A DNA stretch of 64,000 nucleotides from Larimichthys crocea (Eukaryota; Chordata; Actinopteri; Sciaenidae). The translations under genes were made by a program, and so were the position numbers. Positions 1 to 22,009 of the stretch are shown here, in pieces. Location: positions 6,778,701 to 6,842,700 of the forward strand of contig NC_040016.1 of NCBI RefSeq assembly GCF_000972845.2. The letters are read 5' to 3'. Below the pieces are notes generated by a model. It saw only the letters and a program-made list of their open reading frames with translations. It ran no database searches and had not been told where the DNA came from. How positions within the stretch are numbered: the first letter of the stretch is position 1; each line of letters begins with the position of its first letter.

Positions 1-84
1 CTGTCTGCCAATGTTGAAAGAGACTTGATCAAACAGATGCAGCCACGCTTGGCAGTGATGTTCGAGGCGAGTTTCAAACCATGA
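1..84 (+). CDS. Possible terminal exon of an unidentified gene (partial)
   Basis: Frame 1 is open from the first base to a TGA at 82-84 and encodes 27 residues of gene-like composition, ending in FEASFKP. The upstream part is outside the window, so neither the splice acceptor nor the gene can be seen. I do not recognise the protein. In human the gene on the 3' side of PANK4 is PLCH2 in tail-to-tail orientation, but nothing here identifies PLCH2. An open stretch this short can occur by chance, or could be the end of a transposon gene. Confidence 0.25.
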   Translation: MSANVERDLIKQMQPRLAVMFEASFKP

Positions 85-541
85 CAGAGGACACTTGGAT
101 GGATGTTTAGCAATGTAGCCTCTTGGCTTAAACTCAAACTTGGGATAAAAAAGAAATAAAGAGGATATTCTTGTGATTGTTAAGGATTGTTTTAGACACG
201 GTGATGATGTGAATTCACACTTTTTCTAGGAATTAATTCACACTTCGACATCAAATAATGCCAGTGTGTCCTTAGATTATCTTTTCACGCTCACTTATTA
301 GTGAATCTGAGTCTTAGGTCGACTCACTGTGGGGTCCCTCCACCACTCCTGATCATGTCTGATGCTTCCCTGCTGATTGGCTTGCTATTAATTAAGATCA
401 ACTTGTTAATGGAGTGCACAAACATTGCTCCTTTTGCAACACGTTTAATTGCACGGTGTCACACTGAGACTCTCCAACTTTAATCTCTCTCTCGTTCTCA
501 CACCTTCTCCCTCTCTAGCTCCCTGTATCTCCCTCTCATAA

Positions 542-562
542 ACACACACACACACACACACA
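542..562. repeat. (CA)n microsatellite
   Basis: Uninterrupted run of about ten CA units. It lies in non-coding DNA about 6.5 kb beyond the 3' end of pank4. Confidence 0.95.
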
Positions 563-1319
563 GTCTTTGGTGTGCAGTGAGCAACAATGAGCTGTCAAGA
601 AGAGATAATCACTGCAATCATTTCTGATTCTCCTCGCCATTCATCCAATAAATTCCTTTGTGATGTTGATCTGATTGTAAAAGCATGACAGCAGCAGCAG
701 CAGCAGGAAAGCACATCACTAAAACTTAAATTGATTAACTCTGTTTCCCGGTATCAAACCAAATCTAATTTGCTGTTTTGCAAACAGTCATTCGTGCTCT
801 CTCAGTCGTCTGTGATGATCGACACACTTTGTGTTAGTCAAACTGGATTTCTACAATCGGAACAATTTGCATTCATTAAGTTCTGGGACATTATTGAAAT
901 GCGTTTTTACGCGCAGGTGTAAATCTTGGCAATCAGATACAACACATAGATTGTACAGAACATTTAAACCTATAGTAAACCTATAATAAACCTAATATAA
1001 ACCTTTATTTTTAATAAGATTCTGGTCAAGTGTGTCTGCAGTACTCAGACCTACAGATTTATTGTATGAGTAACATAAAACCGGGTATATAAAATACCAC
1101 AAACTCACAACAAACTCGCAGAAACCATTTAGGAACATTAAAGAAACGTTACTAATGGGTTTTCGTTAGAAATCGCAAAGCGCTAACAACCAACCCAAGC
1201 ACTCACACTGGGAATAATGCAATTAGTGCGTAAAGATAATGTCTTACCCGCGTTTGTTTGTTTTATTCTTGTTGTTGTTTCCTCTGTTGTTGTTTATGCT
1301 TTTAATAGCAGCTCAGTCA

Positions 1320-1545
1320 TATGGCTGCAGGCTGACAGCGGCACCACCACCACCACCTCTGTACTCCGCTCTCCGTGCGCCCCGGGATGTGTCGAGCATC
1401 CGGACCGTCTCCTGCTTCTTATGAGGAGGAGAGTCACCGCCGGATCCCGAGTGCGCGCTCCCGAGTGCGCGTCCGTGTCAGTGTCAGGGGGGCTGACTGA
1501 CTGGCTGGTTGTGTCTCGGAGGGGCTTGTCCCAGCAAGTGAGACA
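1320..1545. other. GC-rich, CpG-containing patch
   Basis: A sharp island of GC-rich, CpG-containing sequence in an AT-rich neighbourhood. It has a CAC-repeat stretch near 1343-1358 and several GCGC and CCGG sites. Such a patch can mark a promoter or 5' UTR. A GT-donor-like AAAG/GTAGCA lies at about 1550 on the plus strand. No protein in any frame is recognisable, and no gene is claimed. Confidence 0.35.
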
Positions 1546-1770
1546 AGGACAAAGGTAGCAAGTGTTGGCATCATGATTGTACTGGTGTATTGTACTGGTT
1601 ACTTTTTTTCTGGAGAGAGCGATAAAAAAGATCTGAGAGCTATTATCAATGATCCATCATCATATTTCTACAGCCTGTCACATCGGATATCTGAATCCAG
1701 GAATAACTTGATGAAACAGTTCATTTGTTCCAAATCACACTGCATAGCCAAAAGTCTTTTCTTCCAGTTA

Positions 1771-1890
1771 AAGGTCCGGTGTGTACGCTACAGATGGTCC
1801 TCAGTGGCAGAGTCTGCCATGTTGCTACAGTAGCCCAGAATGGTCAAACTAAACACTGGCTCAAGATAGGGCCTTTCTCTGGCCACTAAA
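1771..1890 (+). repeat. Interspersed repeat fragment, teleost non-autonomous element type
   Basis: Starts with AAAGGTCCGGTGTGTA and continues through a segment reading like GCCATGTTGCTACAGTAGCC and AACACTGGCTC. I recognise this as a widespread teleost interspersed repeat, probably a non-autonomous DNA transposon. Only part of it is present and target-site duplications are not apparent. The family name is not assigned. Confidence 0.55.
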
Positions 1891-2837
1891 AGTTTTTTTT
1901 CCACTGGTTTAGTAGTCAGAGAATTGGCAGTTTTAGACGAAAGGATAAAAATTGATGTAGCAGAACCAGAAATATCTGTTTAATGTCCTTTTTCATTGGC
2001 ATACATTACCCACAATGCACAACTCCATCGCTATCTATAAGTCACGGATTTGGGTGAGTTAGTCCTGGCTAAAGACTGAGTTGATTATTAACATTTATCT
2101 TTGTTTTTTTTATTTTTATCAGCTTAATTATTTTGTTTTTCTGATATTTATTATCTTCTTCTTTGTTTGTGTTTGTTTTATCGTACTCAGACACCTGCCT
2201 GTTTGTTTGGAAATCTGTTGTTAGCTCAAAATTTATGGTGCTGGCCGCCAACATCTTGGCGTTCCTGCTTCTACCGCTATCTGACTAATCAAAAAATCGC
2301 AGAGTTCTATAAAAATTCACCCTCAATACAGTTGTCATGAAGGCCGAAATTAAAGGTTGGGTAATTTCACGTCTTTTCCTGGGTTTTCTTTCATTTTCAA
2401 ACTTGTAGTCTTTAGCCCAAATTTATCATATTTCATGCAGCTCCCTCTAGAGTAGACATATACTGATGTTTTAAGATGGCGATGTTATGGAGTATGGTTC
2501 AGACCTTGTGGAGGCAGTCTGAAGAAGCCTCTTGACAACATGACAATCCCCCCGAACATGAAGTGATGAAGCTTTCCTATTCTGTACAGAACCAGGGCCT
2601 TAGAGAGAATTTTAAAAGGGCACAAGGCCTTTAAAACTGAAAATTTGGACCAAACATGAAAGAGAAGGCCACCGAATTATGGGTATGATTTGGGCTGTTT
2701 TTCAGTATGAAGGTCTAAATTGTGTTTCAAAGCTTTCTCCACACCCCCTGGAATGAAAATCAAGTTGCAAAGACCCACAAATTCAGAATAAAAAAATAAA
2801 AAAACCTCAGTGTCCTCAGAGGCCCTGAGTCTAACAG

Positions 2838-3077
2838 ATTTGGGATGAAGTAAGATGCCAGACCTTATCAGCCAGCATCAGTGTTGGATCTCACTAATGC
2901 TCTTGTAGCTGGATGGGAGCAAATACCTGCAGCCAGGTTTCAACATAATATGGTGGGAAATCTTTCTAGAGGAGTGGAGGATAAGCAGTTGTATGCCCAT
3001 AGTTTTGAAATAACATGCTCCACAATCCAATATGAGATTGTATGGTTGGGTATCCACATACTTTTGGCCATGTAAGA
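2838..3077 (+). mobile_element. DNA transposon remnant, 3' end of a Tc1/mariner-like transposase
   Basis: The plus-strand translation from 2881 includes LTNALVAGWEQIPAA followed by a FQHN..GNLSRGVE segment. This resembles the transposase C-terminus of a very common fish Tc1-type element. The DNA ends with the characteristic CACATACTTTTGGCCATGTA at about 3056-3075, near where the terminal repeat would lie. The DDE catalytic core and the 5' half are missing, so it is an inactive fragment. Confidence 0.7.
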
Positions 3078-5060
3078 CCTCAGAGGAAAGAGTAGAGAAA
3101 CTCTGCATCAATCTTCTTGTAAATAAATGTTTATTCCTCGATGTATGCCTACATAAGTGATAAAACACACCTTTATTTTGAGTAAATAGCCCATAAAACC
3201 CCCCAGAACACCTTCAATAACATTCAGTCATGACTTTGGTTTGGTGGATATCCTCTGCAGCAAAATCCTGTGACTGCATTTTTCATGGCGTGTTCTTTCT
3301 TGATCTTACAAAGTCAATTGGCTGCAGAGCGCCAGCAAGACTTAATTCTGAATCTACACCGTGAGCCCGTTGTGTCGGCAGATTTAATGCTGCACATTTG
3401 CAGAATGATTGTGTATAAATCACTTGAGGGAATTGGGTGACATTTATAATTTTAGTCTCTTTATTTTCGCATTTTTTGTGTGTGTCCGCCTTGAAAAATT
3501 GCTTGTTAGTGTTATTGAGACCAATGAACAAGCTTTACACCAATTTGGTTTGAATGCAAACAATGCTGACAAGCCACTTAGTGAAGTGTAACACAGAGGG
3601 ACTGAGTCTGTAGAAGAAAGATAACAGACTAAAATATAAAACGCCTTTAGAAATGCCTCTCTGAGTGAATTCATGTATGTTCTATGCTTTAAACGTTCAC
3701 ACTGTGAGTTTATTTGAATGTGTTACATACATATCAATATATCTACTTTGTGTTTACGGGGTAAAAAACATCTAAGGAGGCTAGTTTGTTCCTGCAGTGT
3801 GTGTTTCTGGTAATAAAAACACATTAGCACTTTTGATTTTTTTTTTGGGCTGCCATCCCAAGTCAAGATTTCCACATATTGCTTCATGCTTACACTGACT
3901 GTGTCAGCCAGATATCAGCAGCTGTGAAGATGGCATTTGAATGGGACCCCTGTAGCTCCTGTGTGCCTCCTGTGAGACTGAAGAGAGCATGATGGTAGTC
4001 TGTATCAGAGGCACACACATGGTTGGATCAAACATATTCCCACAGATTTGCAGCATTGCCAAGTACAAACAGTAGCTGCAGGTAATCCAGGTATTCTCTG
4101 CTGGAAATGCAGATGGGTGGAGTTTGTTGCAATAGATCAGTGGTTCCCACCCATGGGTGCATGGAAACATGGTGGAGTATAAACTTCAACATCTGAGTTT
4201 GTAAAACAAAAATAGATATCCCGGTACTTTAGTTTAGGAGGCAAATTTTTACAAATTGGAGTTTTAATAGAAGAACAGGACACGGCTCCCATCAACCTCA
4301 ATCTAGTCGTGAACTTTACCTTAATTTATTGTACTTAAATTATTTTATTTTTTTATTGTACAGTAAATCATGTGCAAATAATAACAGAAGAAAAAAGTTA
4401 TGACAAATACCCTGGAGGCACAAGAGGAACTTACTGTATTTACACGTATCTTAAAAAAAAAACAGTGACACACAGTGCACTGTATTGTACCTTAAAGTTC
4501 AAATTGATGTTATTGTTACTCAGGATGCACAAAAGGTTCAGCTGAAGTGTGTTGAAATCAAAGCTTGAGATAAAATAAATCTTTTGAAATCACTGTTTAC
4601 TGTTACTACAGTAATTAATGTTATGCAAACAGTTCTAGTCAATGCTGCACTGTTTTCTCAGGGCCTGTGGTATCATTGTGTTATGAGCCTTGACTGTAAT
4701 TAGAAAGTTCTACTGTGAAAAGGCGTGCAATAAAAGGTCTGTCCCACTGCAGTTGCAGAAACAAGTCTATTGAAACTCTAACTCTGTCATTCAAAGTGAA
4801 TAAAGTGTGGTTATCGTGGCATGTGTATGAGAGCACAGGGGGGTCATCACAGACTTTGTCGACCAGTGCGATCAAAACCACTTGAATTGCAAGATGAATT
4901 GCATTACAGTGGAGGCCATGAATAGCTCCTTCAGAAACAGACTGCTACTTCCACCATGTAAGAAGGAGCTCTACCACAGGTCCTTCATTCCAACAGCTGT
5001 CACACAGCATGACTTTTTTTATAGGTTTCTTATCAACCCTGTGTATACGAGCTGCTCTGC
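3078..5060. other. Non-coding spacer, no gene seen
   Basis: AT-rich spacer with short homopolymers. A sequence resembling the start of a tRNA-like or SINE-like fish repeat (CAGTGGTTCCCACCC) lies near 4139-4153. Open frames here are short, overlap on both strands and have no recognisable domain. Confidence 0.6.
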
Positions 5061-5064
5061 CAAG

Positions 5065-5148
5065 TGGATTTCACTGATGTGGGATTTCACTGATGTGGGA
5101 ACGTATGTAGTTCAGATAAGTAAAATCTTATCTGAACTACATACGTTC
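5065..5148. repeat. 16-bp tandem duplication followed by a perfect 22-bp inverted repeat
   Basis: A 16-base unit beginning GGATTTCACTGATG occurs twice in a row at about 5067-5098. It is followed at once by two arms, 5099-5120 and 5127-5148, that are exact reverse complements across all 22 bases and separated by the 6-base loop TAAAAT. The transcript could fold into a stable hairpin on either strand. It may be a transposon scar, a fold-back insertion or a small-RNA hairpin; the sequence alone does not decide. Confidence 0.9.
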
Positions 5149-5592
5149 ATATGAAGCATCTGAGACTTCTGCTTGACGTTAAAAAAAGGTGACAAACATG
5201 GTTTGCATAAGTGTGGATGTCAAGCTCCCATCATCTTATAATAAGTCCATGAGTGTACTGGTCTGTTGGCGAAACGTTCCTGCCCCCAAAAAAACGAGGG
5301 CAGACAATTCTGTTTAGATGTCACTAAATCCAAGAGGGTGTCTTGCAGAAGTGGTATGAGTGTATTTTGGTAGTCAGAGTAATGAGCGAGAGGAAAAGCA
5401 GGGAGACCCCCTGCCAGGCGTCCTCATGCATTATCAACCCACAGCTCCACAGCAGGCATCAACCACCACATACCAGGGTGTCGAGCTTTTATACCGCCAG
5501 GGGCTAGGTTCTTTTTCTTTTTAATAAATATGAGGCAACTTTCAACTGTGTATTTCCCTCTACACTCTGTGACATGTGCACTAAGAGAAATG

Positions 5593-5619
5593 AACACACA
5601 CACACACACACACACACAT
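5593..5619. repeat. (CA)n microsatellite
   Basis: About 13 uninterrupted CA units. A second run lies 125 bases further on. Confidence 0.95.
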
Positions 5620-5742
5620 AAAAAGGAATAAAATTTCACCATTTAATTAAAATTGATTGTCAGGAGAATAATACACAGAATTGTGCTTGGTGTGCTTAAC
5701 TGAAGTGATGCAAAGTGAATTTTATATATACTGTATGTGTAT

Positions 5743-5764
5743 ACACACACACACACACACACAC
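5743..5764. repeat. (CA)n microsatellite
   Basis: About 11 CA units in the spacer downstream of pank4. Confidence 0.95.
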
Positions 5765-7023
5765 TCACATGTATGTACAAATGACAAATACAATATTGCA
5801 AGGTGAGTCCACTTGTCAAGCGACTGTAACTTTGGGGAAACATTTTCACTTCAAGGCTTTTCAAGAATAAGATCCTGCCTTGAATTTGGATATTTTCACG
5901 ATGAAGTCACTAATACGAATCAGCCACTTCACAATCACACAGTGATGTTCGTTACAACTACGTGCTGCAGTATTATTGCCTTCAAAAACAATTGCTTTTT
6001 TTTGTTTGTTTTAGGGATGGATTACAGCTTATCATGCCAGTTAATAACGGTGAACCTTTGAACTCATGCCACAGCCAGCTCAGTGACAAAAACAAACTTC
6101 CAAGTGATGCTTTGTTCAGAGACAGTTAGAATATTTAACCTGAAATATGCAGTGTTAATTTTTGACACCAAGCACCTCGGGAAAGATCTGAGAAACCATT
6201 ACAAATAAAAAAAACAACAAAAAAAACTTCGTCACAGTAGAACACTGCCACCTTGTGGAGGAACACGACCAAATCTCTTTGTGATAAAGTGCTGCTTCTC
6301 CCACTGATCAACCACTGTTTTTTTTTTTCCCTGATGCCACTTTAACAGCTACACAAGTGACAATGATTTCATAATCTCGTTTCATACACTGGCAGTAATA
6401 AAACAGGAGGTTCCTCCTTGTCTATGGCGTGAGATTGCTGGGAAACAAAAGCAGATATTTGTGTCGCCTTCAACAGGAATTAAAAAGCAATCTAAGTGAA
6501 AGACACTTTCATCACATCAGCCTCAAGGCACATTGAATACACTTTGTCGAAAGTGTTACCGCTGAAAGCTGCAATTACCGCGCTCGCTGACGCAAAATAC
6601 TTCAAACTTTTGTTTTTCATTCATTTCTCTACAAGCTGAATATCTGATCTGTCATAACAGTCTGTCATAGTTTACCGAACACAGCCAGTGACTTCACATG
6701 ATATCAAAAAGCTGAATGAGATCGATAGGCAGTCATGATCGTAGCAAACTAAGTGATTGTACAGGTTGGACAGAGACCTGCAAAGCAGTGTAAACCATGT
6801 TGATGAAACCAGCACTAAAATCAACAACAAAATTAAATGTAAAAACCTCCCAGTTAATGATCACCTTTAAAAACCCACTTGAATTTTACAATCAGCTTTG
6901 CAAACAGTCGTTCACTTAGTGGCAGTATACAATCACCACCCTTACATTCAGAGCTCCAGCTACTCCCTCCCTGGTTGCTCGACTTTGGCGTTGTGTCCTG
7001 CTCAAACTCGAGCCGTGTCAGGC

Positions 7024-17117
<10,094 letters not shown>

Positions 17118-17280
17118 GGTCGACACTGTTTTGACGCTGCGTGCGTGCCTTACGTGCGTACGTGCCCGCCGTCGACCAATCAGCATCCACGTCGCGGTCT
17201 GAGGCGTGGGTGTTTGTGTCCTGTAAACAACCTTTCAGTGACACAGTGACTGTAGTAGTAAACAGTTGTAGAAATGTGCC
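17118..17280 (-). promoter_or_regulatory. pank4: pank4 5' flank, TATA-less CpG-containing promoter region
   Basis: The 160 bases upstream of the pank4 start codon are relatively CpG-rich (ACGTACGTGCCCGCCGTCGA, CACGTCGCGG) within AT-rich DNA. They contain an inverted CCAAT box (CCAATCAG at 17176-17183) and no TATA box. This is what a housekeeping-gene promoter usually looks like. The transcription start cannot be fixed from sequence. Confidence 0.5.
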
Positions 17281-17284
17281 CACC

Positions 17285-17410
17285 ACGCTGTTAACCTTTA
17301 ATTATCCTGTATTTTCTTCTACTGTGTGTGAAATGTGACCACAACGTGTTTTACTCATCACAAACGTCAGCTATGGGTGTAGGTAACAAATTATGTGCTG
17401 TATAAATGAC
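17285..17410 (+). repeat. Partial third copy of the pank4-intron repeat
   Basis: The stretch with GCTGTTAACCTTTAA, ACTGTGTGTGAAATGTGA and AACAAATTATGTGCTGTATAAATGACC parallels the central part of the repeat at 17545-18280 (GGTAGCAAACTATGTCCAGTATAAATGAC). Only about 120 bases are alignable by eye. Confidence 0.5.
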
Positions 17411-17544
17411 CAGAGCAGAGGAATAACTGTTTGAATAATTCATTCATTGACATTTGTCATGTGTATTTAGAGGCACAAACACAACTTTTAGTTCCAAAAA
17501 GATGATTTCAAATATTATAAGAGTTTAGCAAACTGAGAAGACAG

Positions 17545-18280
17545 CTATCATGTGAATGCTGCTGCTTCCAGCAAAGTGACTGCCACAGTTTGCAAGCCAG
17601 TAAACAGTAGATATCTTTCATAAAGTCTCATAAAAATATGACAAATGACACTGTTAACCTTAAGTTTTATCATATTTGTTTGCATTTGTTTTAATGAGAA
17701 ATGTGACTTCAGTTTGCAATTGTTGTTGCAATGTTTTATCACACAGCTGTGACCTGTTACAAGTATCCAAGGGCTTGGGTAGCAAACTATGTCCAGTATA
17801 AATGACTATAAGTTTCTATGGACAGTTCTTTTCGATAACTTTCCAGCCTTAGGCCTGATTTCTCATTATAATGTCAGGATAACAATAAAACTTTAGTTGA
17901 ACTCATAAGTATCAAGTAGGAAACTCCCTGATCATGCCAGGTGAAGGAGAAGAACTGTATGTTATTTTCTATCACACAAATAATACCAAGTTACTAAGTA
18001 TTTCAGCCGAAAGCCAAAACCAACGTGGTTTAGAGTCTGACATTTCCGTAGTGTTGTTCCTATAGTTGTATGCTGATATTGTCTTCTTAACCTCATTTTA
18101 CTTTTACTCTGTTCACTAAATCAGCAACAAAGATTATATTGTAAGTAACTTATTTGTTCAACTCTCAGTGGAATTCTACCACAATAAACAATCAAATTTG
18201 TTCAGTTTCAACCTGATTCACAGGAGGACAACAGAATATATCTTTGTACATGAATCAAAATGCTATATTTTAAGAATTTT
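17545..18280 (+). repeat. Duplicated ~0.75-kb non-coding segment, copy 2 (upstream of pank4)
   Basis: Collinear counterpart of the segment in pank4 intron 3 and in the same orientation. It lies between the pank4 promoter and the her gene cluster and contains no coding frame. Confidence 0.75.
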
Positions 18281-19814
18281 AAGAATTTCACATGTAATTA
18301 GCACACATATTTCTAGATAAGAAAAGAAAAGAAAATATCATAGACCAACATAGCTGTTTACCAGCAGCACCAGCATAATGCATGCTGGTTATATCACCAG
18401 CATAGACTGGGTTAAAGTGCTGCAAAATGTTATGTTATGTTAAAGACAAGACAAAGTTCCAAAGTATCAACTTTGGTTTCAAAATATTTCATCAGTTCAC
18501 AGAAGCTATTACCAAAGCTCCATAATCTTCTTTAGCTATTTGAATCTTCTATGTCTAGCATTGTACACCCAACTAGTGCTCTTAATGCTGAGCAGACCTG
18601 TTTTTCTCGTTGAACATATTTCATTGTATTATTAACCCTGTGTTAACTTTCATATACAACAAATAAACCTGGAAACGTGTTGAAGTGCTGGTGATGGTTG
18701 TGTTATTCCAGAGTATAAAATTTGGTTTACATTTCACTTTCATCATTTTGATACAGCCCAGGTAACTGGTGAAAGAAGTGACTGTATTACTTACTAAGTG
18801 CATGTTAGTGCATGATGTTTCAGGCATGCGAGAGAAAAAAACAAAACAAGACAAACTAGTGCAGAACAAAAAGGCAAACATACACAGTCATGTCACCAGG
18901 GCTGTGAGGGGATGTGCCTAATATCATCATACTCACATGCAAACATTGACAATGCCAACATACTGAGGTTTAGCAGGCAATGTTAACTGTACCAGCTTAG
19001 TTGAGCATGTAAGCATTCTAGTATATGTTAAAGTACAACTGAAGCAAACAGAAATACGTTTTGATGTATTGAAGGTAAATGGTGTAAGACAAAAAAAATT
19101 AGGTGTGATAAATAAGAATGTAACAAAGTTGGAACGTTTTATTACTGCTATATAAACTTGCATAAAACTTTTTGATTTTGAGGCAGCTATAGACTCAAAA
19201 AGATAAAAAATGTAGACCTTAGAGGTAAAGTAACAACTACTGTGGACACTACACTACTCTTAACTGATACATTATTATTATTGTATTATTGTCAGGGTGT
19301 GTGTTTTTGACTATTTAACATTAACTTGTTTGGTTGTAAAAGTGCTTAACAAGCCTCAGTTCATAGTTCTGTCAGTCAGAATAATATATAATTAATGCAC
19401 ATGACAAGCAGATAATGGAATGATGCAGCCACAAAACATCAAGTCCTCAGTTTCAATATTTAACCCAGTGAATCCTCACTGAACAGGTGGAAACAAACTG
19501 ATAGATAATATGTATACCAATATAATGATGTGTTTTGAAGCTATAAGGGCAAACAAATTGTATTTTATGCCTATATTAGGTAATACAGTTATTCCCTAGT
19601 TTCCTTATGTGTTGAAATGCACGAACATACACTAACCACTAGAGGGTAGTGCTCATTTATAATAGAAGTTAAAATGTCCTCATCGAAAGATACTACAGTA
19701 GATTACAGACTATATAGAGGGATGGATCATCAAATCCTGTACATTAGCCCTATAATAATGTCATTTTCATTATGTTCAGGTAAAGTCCTTGTAAAGAATG
19801 AAATGACATAACTC
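18281..19814. other. Non-coding spacer between pank4 and the her cluster
   Basis: AT-rich spacer. Near 18357-18412 there is a run of ACCAGCA/TGCTGGT motifs, including the short palindrome CCAGCAT-aatgc-ATGCTGG, probably a degraded miniature repeat. No gene is seen. Confidence 0.6.
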
Positions 19815-20309
19815 AATATTCAGCTGATGTTTTTTATTCACAAAGAATGAATGGGTCACATCACATAGGCACTAATGGTGATGATACATCACAGCAAATA
19901 TTTGTAGTTTAAAACAATGTACTCAAACAGAGTAGAGTGAAGAGTTTTGGTGTCTTTCCAAAAGACAGGGAATCATTTAGTACAACCTAAACAAACCAAC
20001 TCTCTCACACTGAGAGAAAGTTCCTGATGCAGTATACTGCACAAACAGTACAACAAAACACACTGATAGAAGACTTCAAGACCCAACATGAGTCAATAAT
20101 CGTTTACAAAGTAAAACCTACACAAAATATTCACATTTTCTTTAAAAACATATTGAAGTAAATGGAACTATTATCTAATATGACTTTGTGGTTAATTAAA
20201 ACAGATTACACAGACATATACATTATTTCATTGTAGAATAGGTCTGATAATAACTTTGACCAATATGGTCATCTGAGTTTGTCTGGTAGTAACTCCAGTC
20301 TGTAGGTGT
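19815..20309 (-). other. Probable 3' UTR of her copy A
   Basis: Non-coding sequence downstream of the copy A stop codon. On the minus strand a GAATAAAAAA poly(A) signal lies at about 19830-19840. The first bases after the stop (ACACCTACAGACTGGAGTTA) match the sequence downstream of copies C and D, so the 3' region was duplicated with the gene. Confidence 0.6.
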
Positions 20310-20908
20310 CTACCACGGCCTCCAGTGGGTGCTGTTGACTGGACTCTTGTCTTTGGTGATGCTGGTCTGGACTGTGGAGCTCAGAGGAGAGAAGTCAGCC
20401 TCTCTCAGGTTCTCATCAGAGGAAGACTGCAGCTTGTTGAAGTGGTTCAGCAGTCTTCTCTGGGACGGGGTCTTCACCTCTTCCCTGGACATGAAGTGTT
20501 TCACCTCTTGGACACACCTGGAGTAGCCCTGATCAACAGCTGCCAAGTCCACAGCTTGATTCTGCTGCTGCAGTCGTCTCAGGACACAAACTGTCATCTC
20601 CAGGATGTCTGCTTTCTCCAGCTTGGAGTCTGGCTGCTGTTTGAGGAACTCTGGACCCAGGAGAGACTTGAGCTGCTCAATGCTGCTGTTGATTCGCTCT
20701 CTGCGTAACTTCTCCACCAGAGGCTTTCTGAGCTGCAGAGAGAAGAACAAAGTCATTAATCAACTTATTCTGAAGTAAAGTGTTAGCATGAACAAAGACA
20801 ACCTCTCATTAACCATATTTAAATCTTCTTGAATCTTCAATTTACCTTGTGGGTCAGAGTCAGATGCTCCTGAGATTTGGTCATAGCTGCAGTGATTGTA
20901 GGTGCCAT
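20310..20908 (-). CDS. her4: her copy A: Hes5/her4-type bHLH-Orange transcriptional repressor, intact
   Basis: Two exons, 20908-20846 ([21 protein letters not shown] minus its last residue, 21 codons in all) and 20732-20310, give 161 residues. Exon 2 carries the basic region ([13 protein letters not shown]), the helix-loop-helix with [13 protein letters not shown], and the Orange domain around QGYSRCVQEVKHFMS. The protein ends in WRPW, which binds the Groucho/TLE co-repressor. The proline in KPLVEK is the hallmark of Hes/Her factors, which bind N-boxes or class C sites and repress proneural genes downstream of Notch. The 113-bp intron is nearly identical to those of copies B and C. It is divergent from copy B and shares an upstream region with it. 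Assignment to the her4 group, rather than another hes5-like paralogue, rests on resemblance alone. Confidence 0.93.
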
Positions 20909-20973
20909 GTCTGGATCTCTGTGCTGTAGAGGTCTCTGTAGAGAGAATCTGCTCTCTGCTGGCTTCATCCCTC

Positions 20974-21049
20974 CTATTTATAGTCCCACATCTCCATATG
21001 AATGTGTGGGTCTTGGTCTGAGTAGAGTTTCTCACAGTCTCAACCAATC
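20974..21049 (-). promoter_or_regulatory. Core promoter of her copy A (TATA, RBPJ site, CCAAT)
   Basis: On the minus strand, from distal to proximal: CCAAT box (21043-21047, TGATTGG), TGTGAGAA (21036-21029, matching the Su(H)/RBPJ consensus YGTGRGAA), E-box CATATG (20995-21000), GATGTGGGAC and TATAAATAGG (about 20982-20973). The same order and spacing recur at copies B-F. Confidence 0.75.
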
Positions 21050-21164
21050 ACAGAGCCTGGAGAGACAATAAGGCATGTGGGGCAGCAACATGCTGAATTG
21101 CCTGAGGGACAATGGTTAGATCTCAGGGGAACAGGTGGAGGAGGGTTATGGAGGGAAACTCACA

Positions 21165-21285
21165 GAGCTCTGTGTGAATCTGGGAAAGTGGTGACCCTGT
21201 AGAGAGAGCAGATCTGCTGCCTGATGCTGGGATCAATGACTTTGACTGAGCACACGCTCATCATCCCATCACACACGTGGGAGAA
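21165..21285 (-). promoter_or_regulatory. Proximal conserved upstream element of copy A
   Basis: A block with CTGGGAAAG, GTGACCCTGTAGAGAGAGCA, ATGCTGGGATCAATGACTTT and CATCACACACGTGGGAG is shared almost unchanged with copies B, C and D. It contains an RBPJ-like TGGGAA core and a CACGTG box, the kind of site Hes/Her proteins themselves bind, so negative autoregulation is plausible. Confidence 0.65.
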
Positions 21286-21499
21286 TTACTTGTTCTCAAC
21301 ATCAAAAACACTTTCATTCCTTAGAAGTGTTGTTACATTTGCTCTGTTAAAAAAGCAAACAGTTCTTAAAAAATCACCTTCTGCATTAGTGCAAATTCAA
21401 GTAATCACAACTGTGATTAACTCCTACAAGCGTAGTTCATATGTAGTGAAACCTGAAACTCATTCAGCTGAAAGACATCCAGATGAAACAGATGTGCCT

Positions 21500-21690
21500 C
21501 CTGTCTTGAGTACAGCCTTGGTCCGGGTTTCCCACACTGAATCCTGGAAGCTGTGATCAGGATCTGAATGCCTTATTGGCGGCTGCATTCAGCACGGGGC
21601 TGAACCTCACGGCACTAACCATCTGGAGGAAGATAATGACAGTGTTGGCGGGCTTTTAGTGTGGGAGGACTTCAATGGAAAGTTGGTTAC
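21500..21690. promoter_or_regulatory. Distal module 1 between copies A and B (RBPJ site)
   Basis: Contains TTCCCACA at 21529-21536 (TGTGGGAA on the other strand) followed by CTGA, and CTAACCATCTGGAGG. These match the module at 33005-33270 upstream of copy C (CAGCCATCTGGAGG) and those at 40630, 44455 and 48680. Conservation of this non-coding DNA among paralogous units suggests an enhancer that was duplicated along with the gene. Confidence 0.55.
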
Positions 21691-22009
21691 AGGTACTTTT
21701 TTTTAGAATACAATAGCATGCCTTTATAGTCATTGCACCAATAGTGCAAACACTCAACTTACTCAGCTGCTCATAGAAAAATAATAGTAGCAATAGAAAG
21801 ATTTTTAAAAAGTTAGTATTGTGTATATATTAAAAGCTTCTATTCCATGTTGTTCTTGTTGCATCTTGAAGATATTATTCCATCATATACAGAGATATAT
21901 GGAGACTAGATTCCTTGCTGAGTTGAAAACTACCCAGTTCCTAAACATTCTTTAGTTTATTTAGATGTTTTTAAAAACACATTAAGACAAGTACATGTAT
22001 GTATATGTA

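Noticed and set aside
1217..1558. 113-codon frame over the GC-rich patch
   Set aside because: Low-complexity translation with conflicting overlapping frames. GC-rich DNA has few stops, so the open frame means little.
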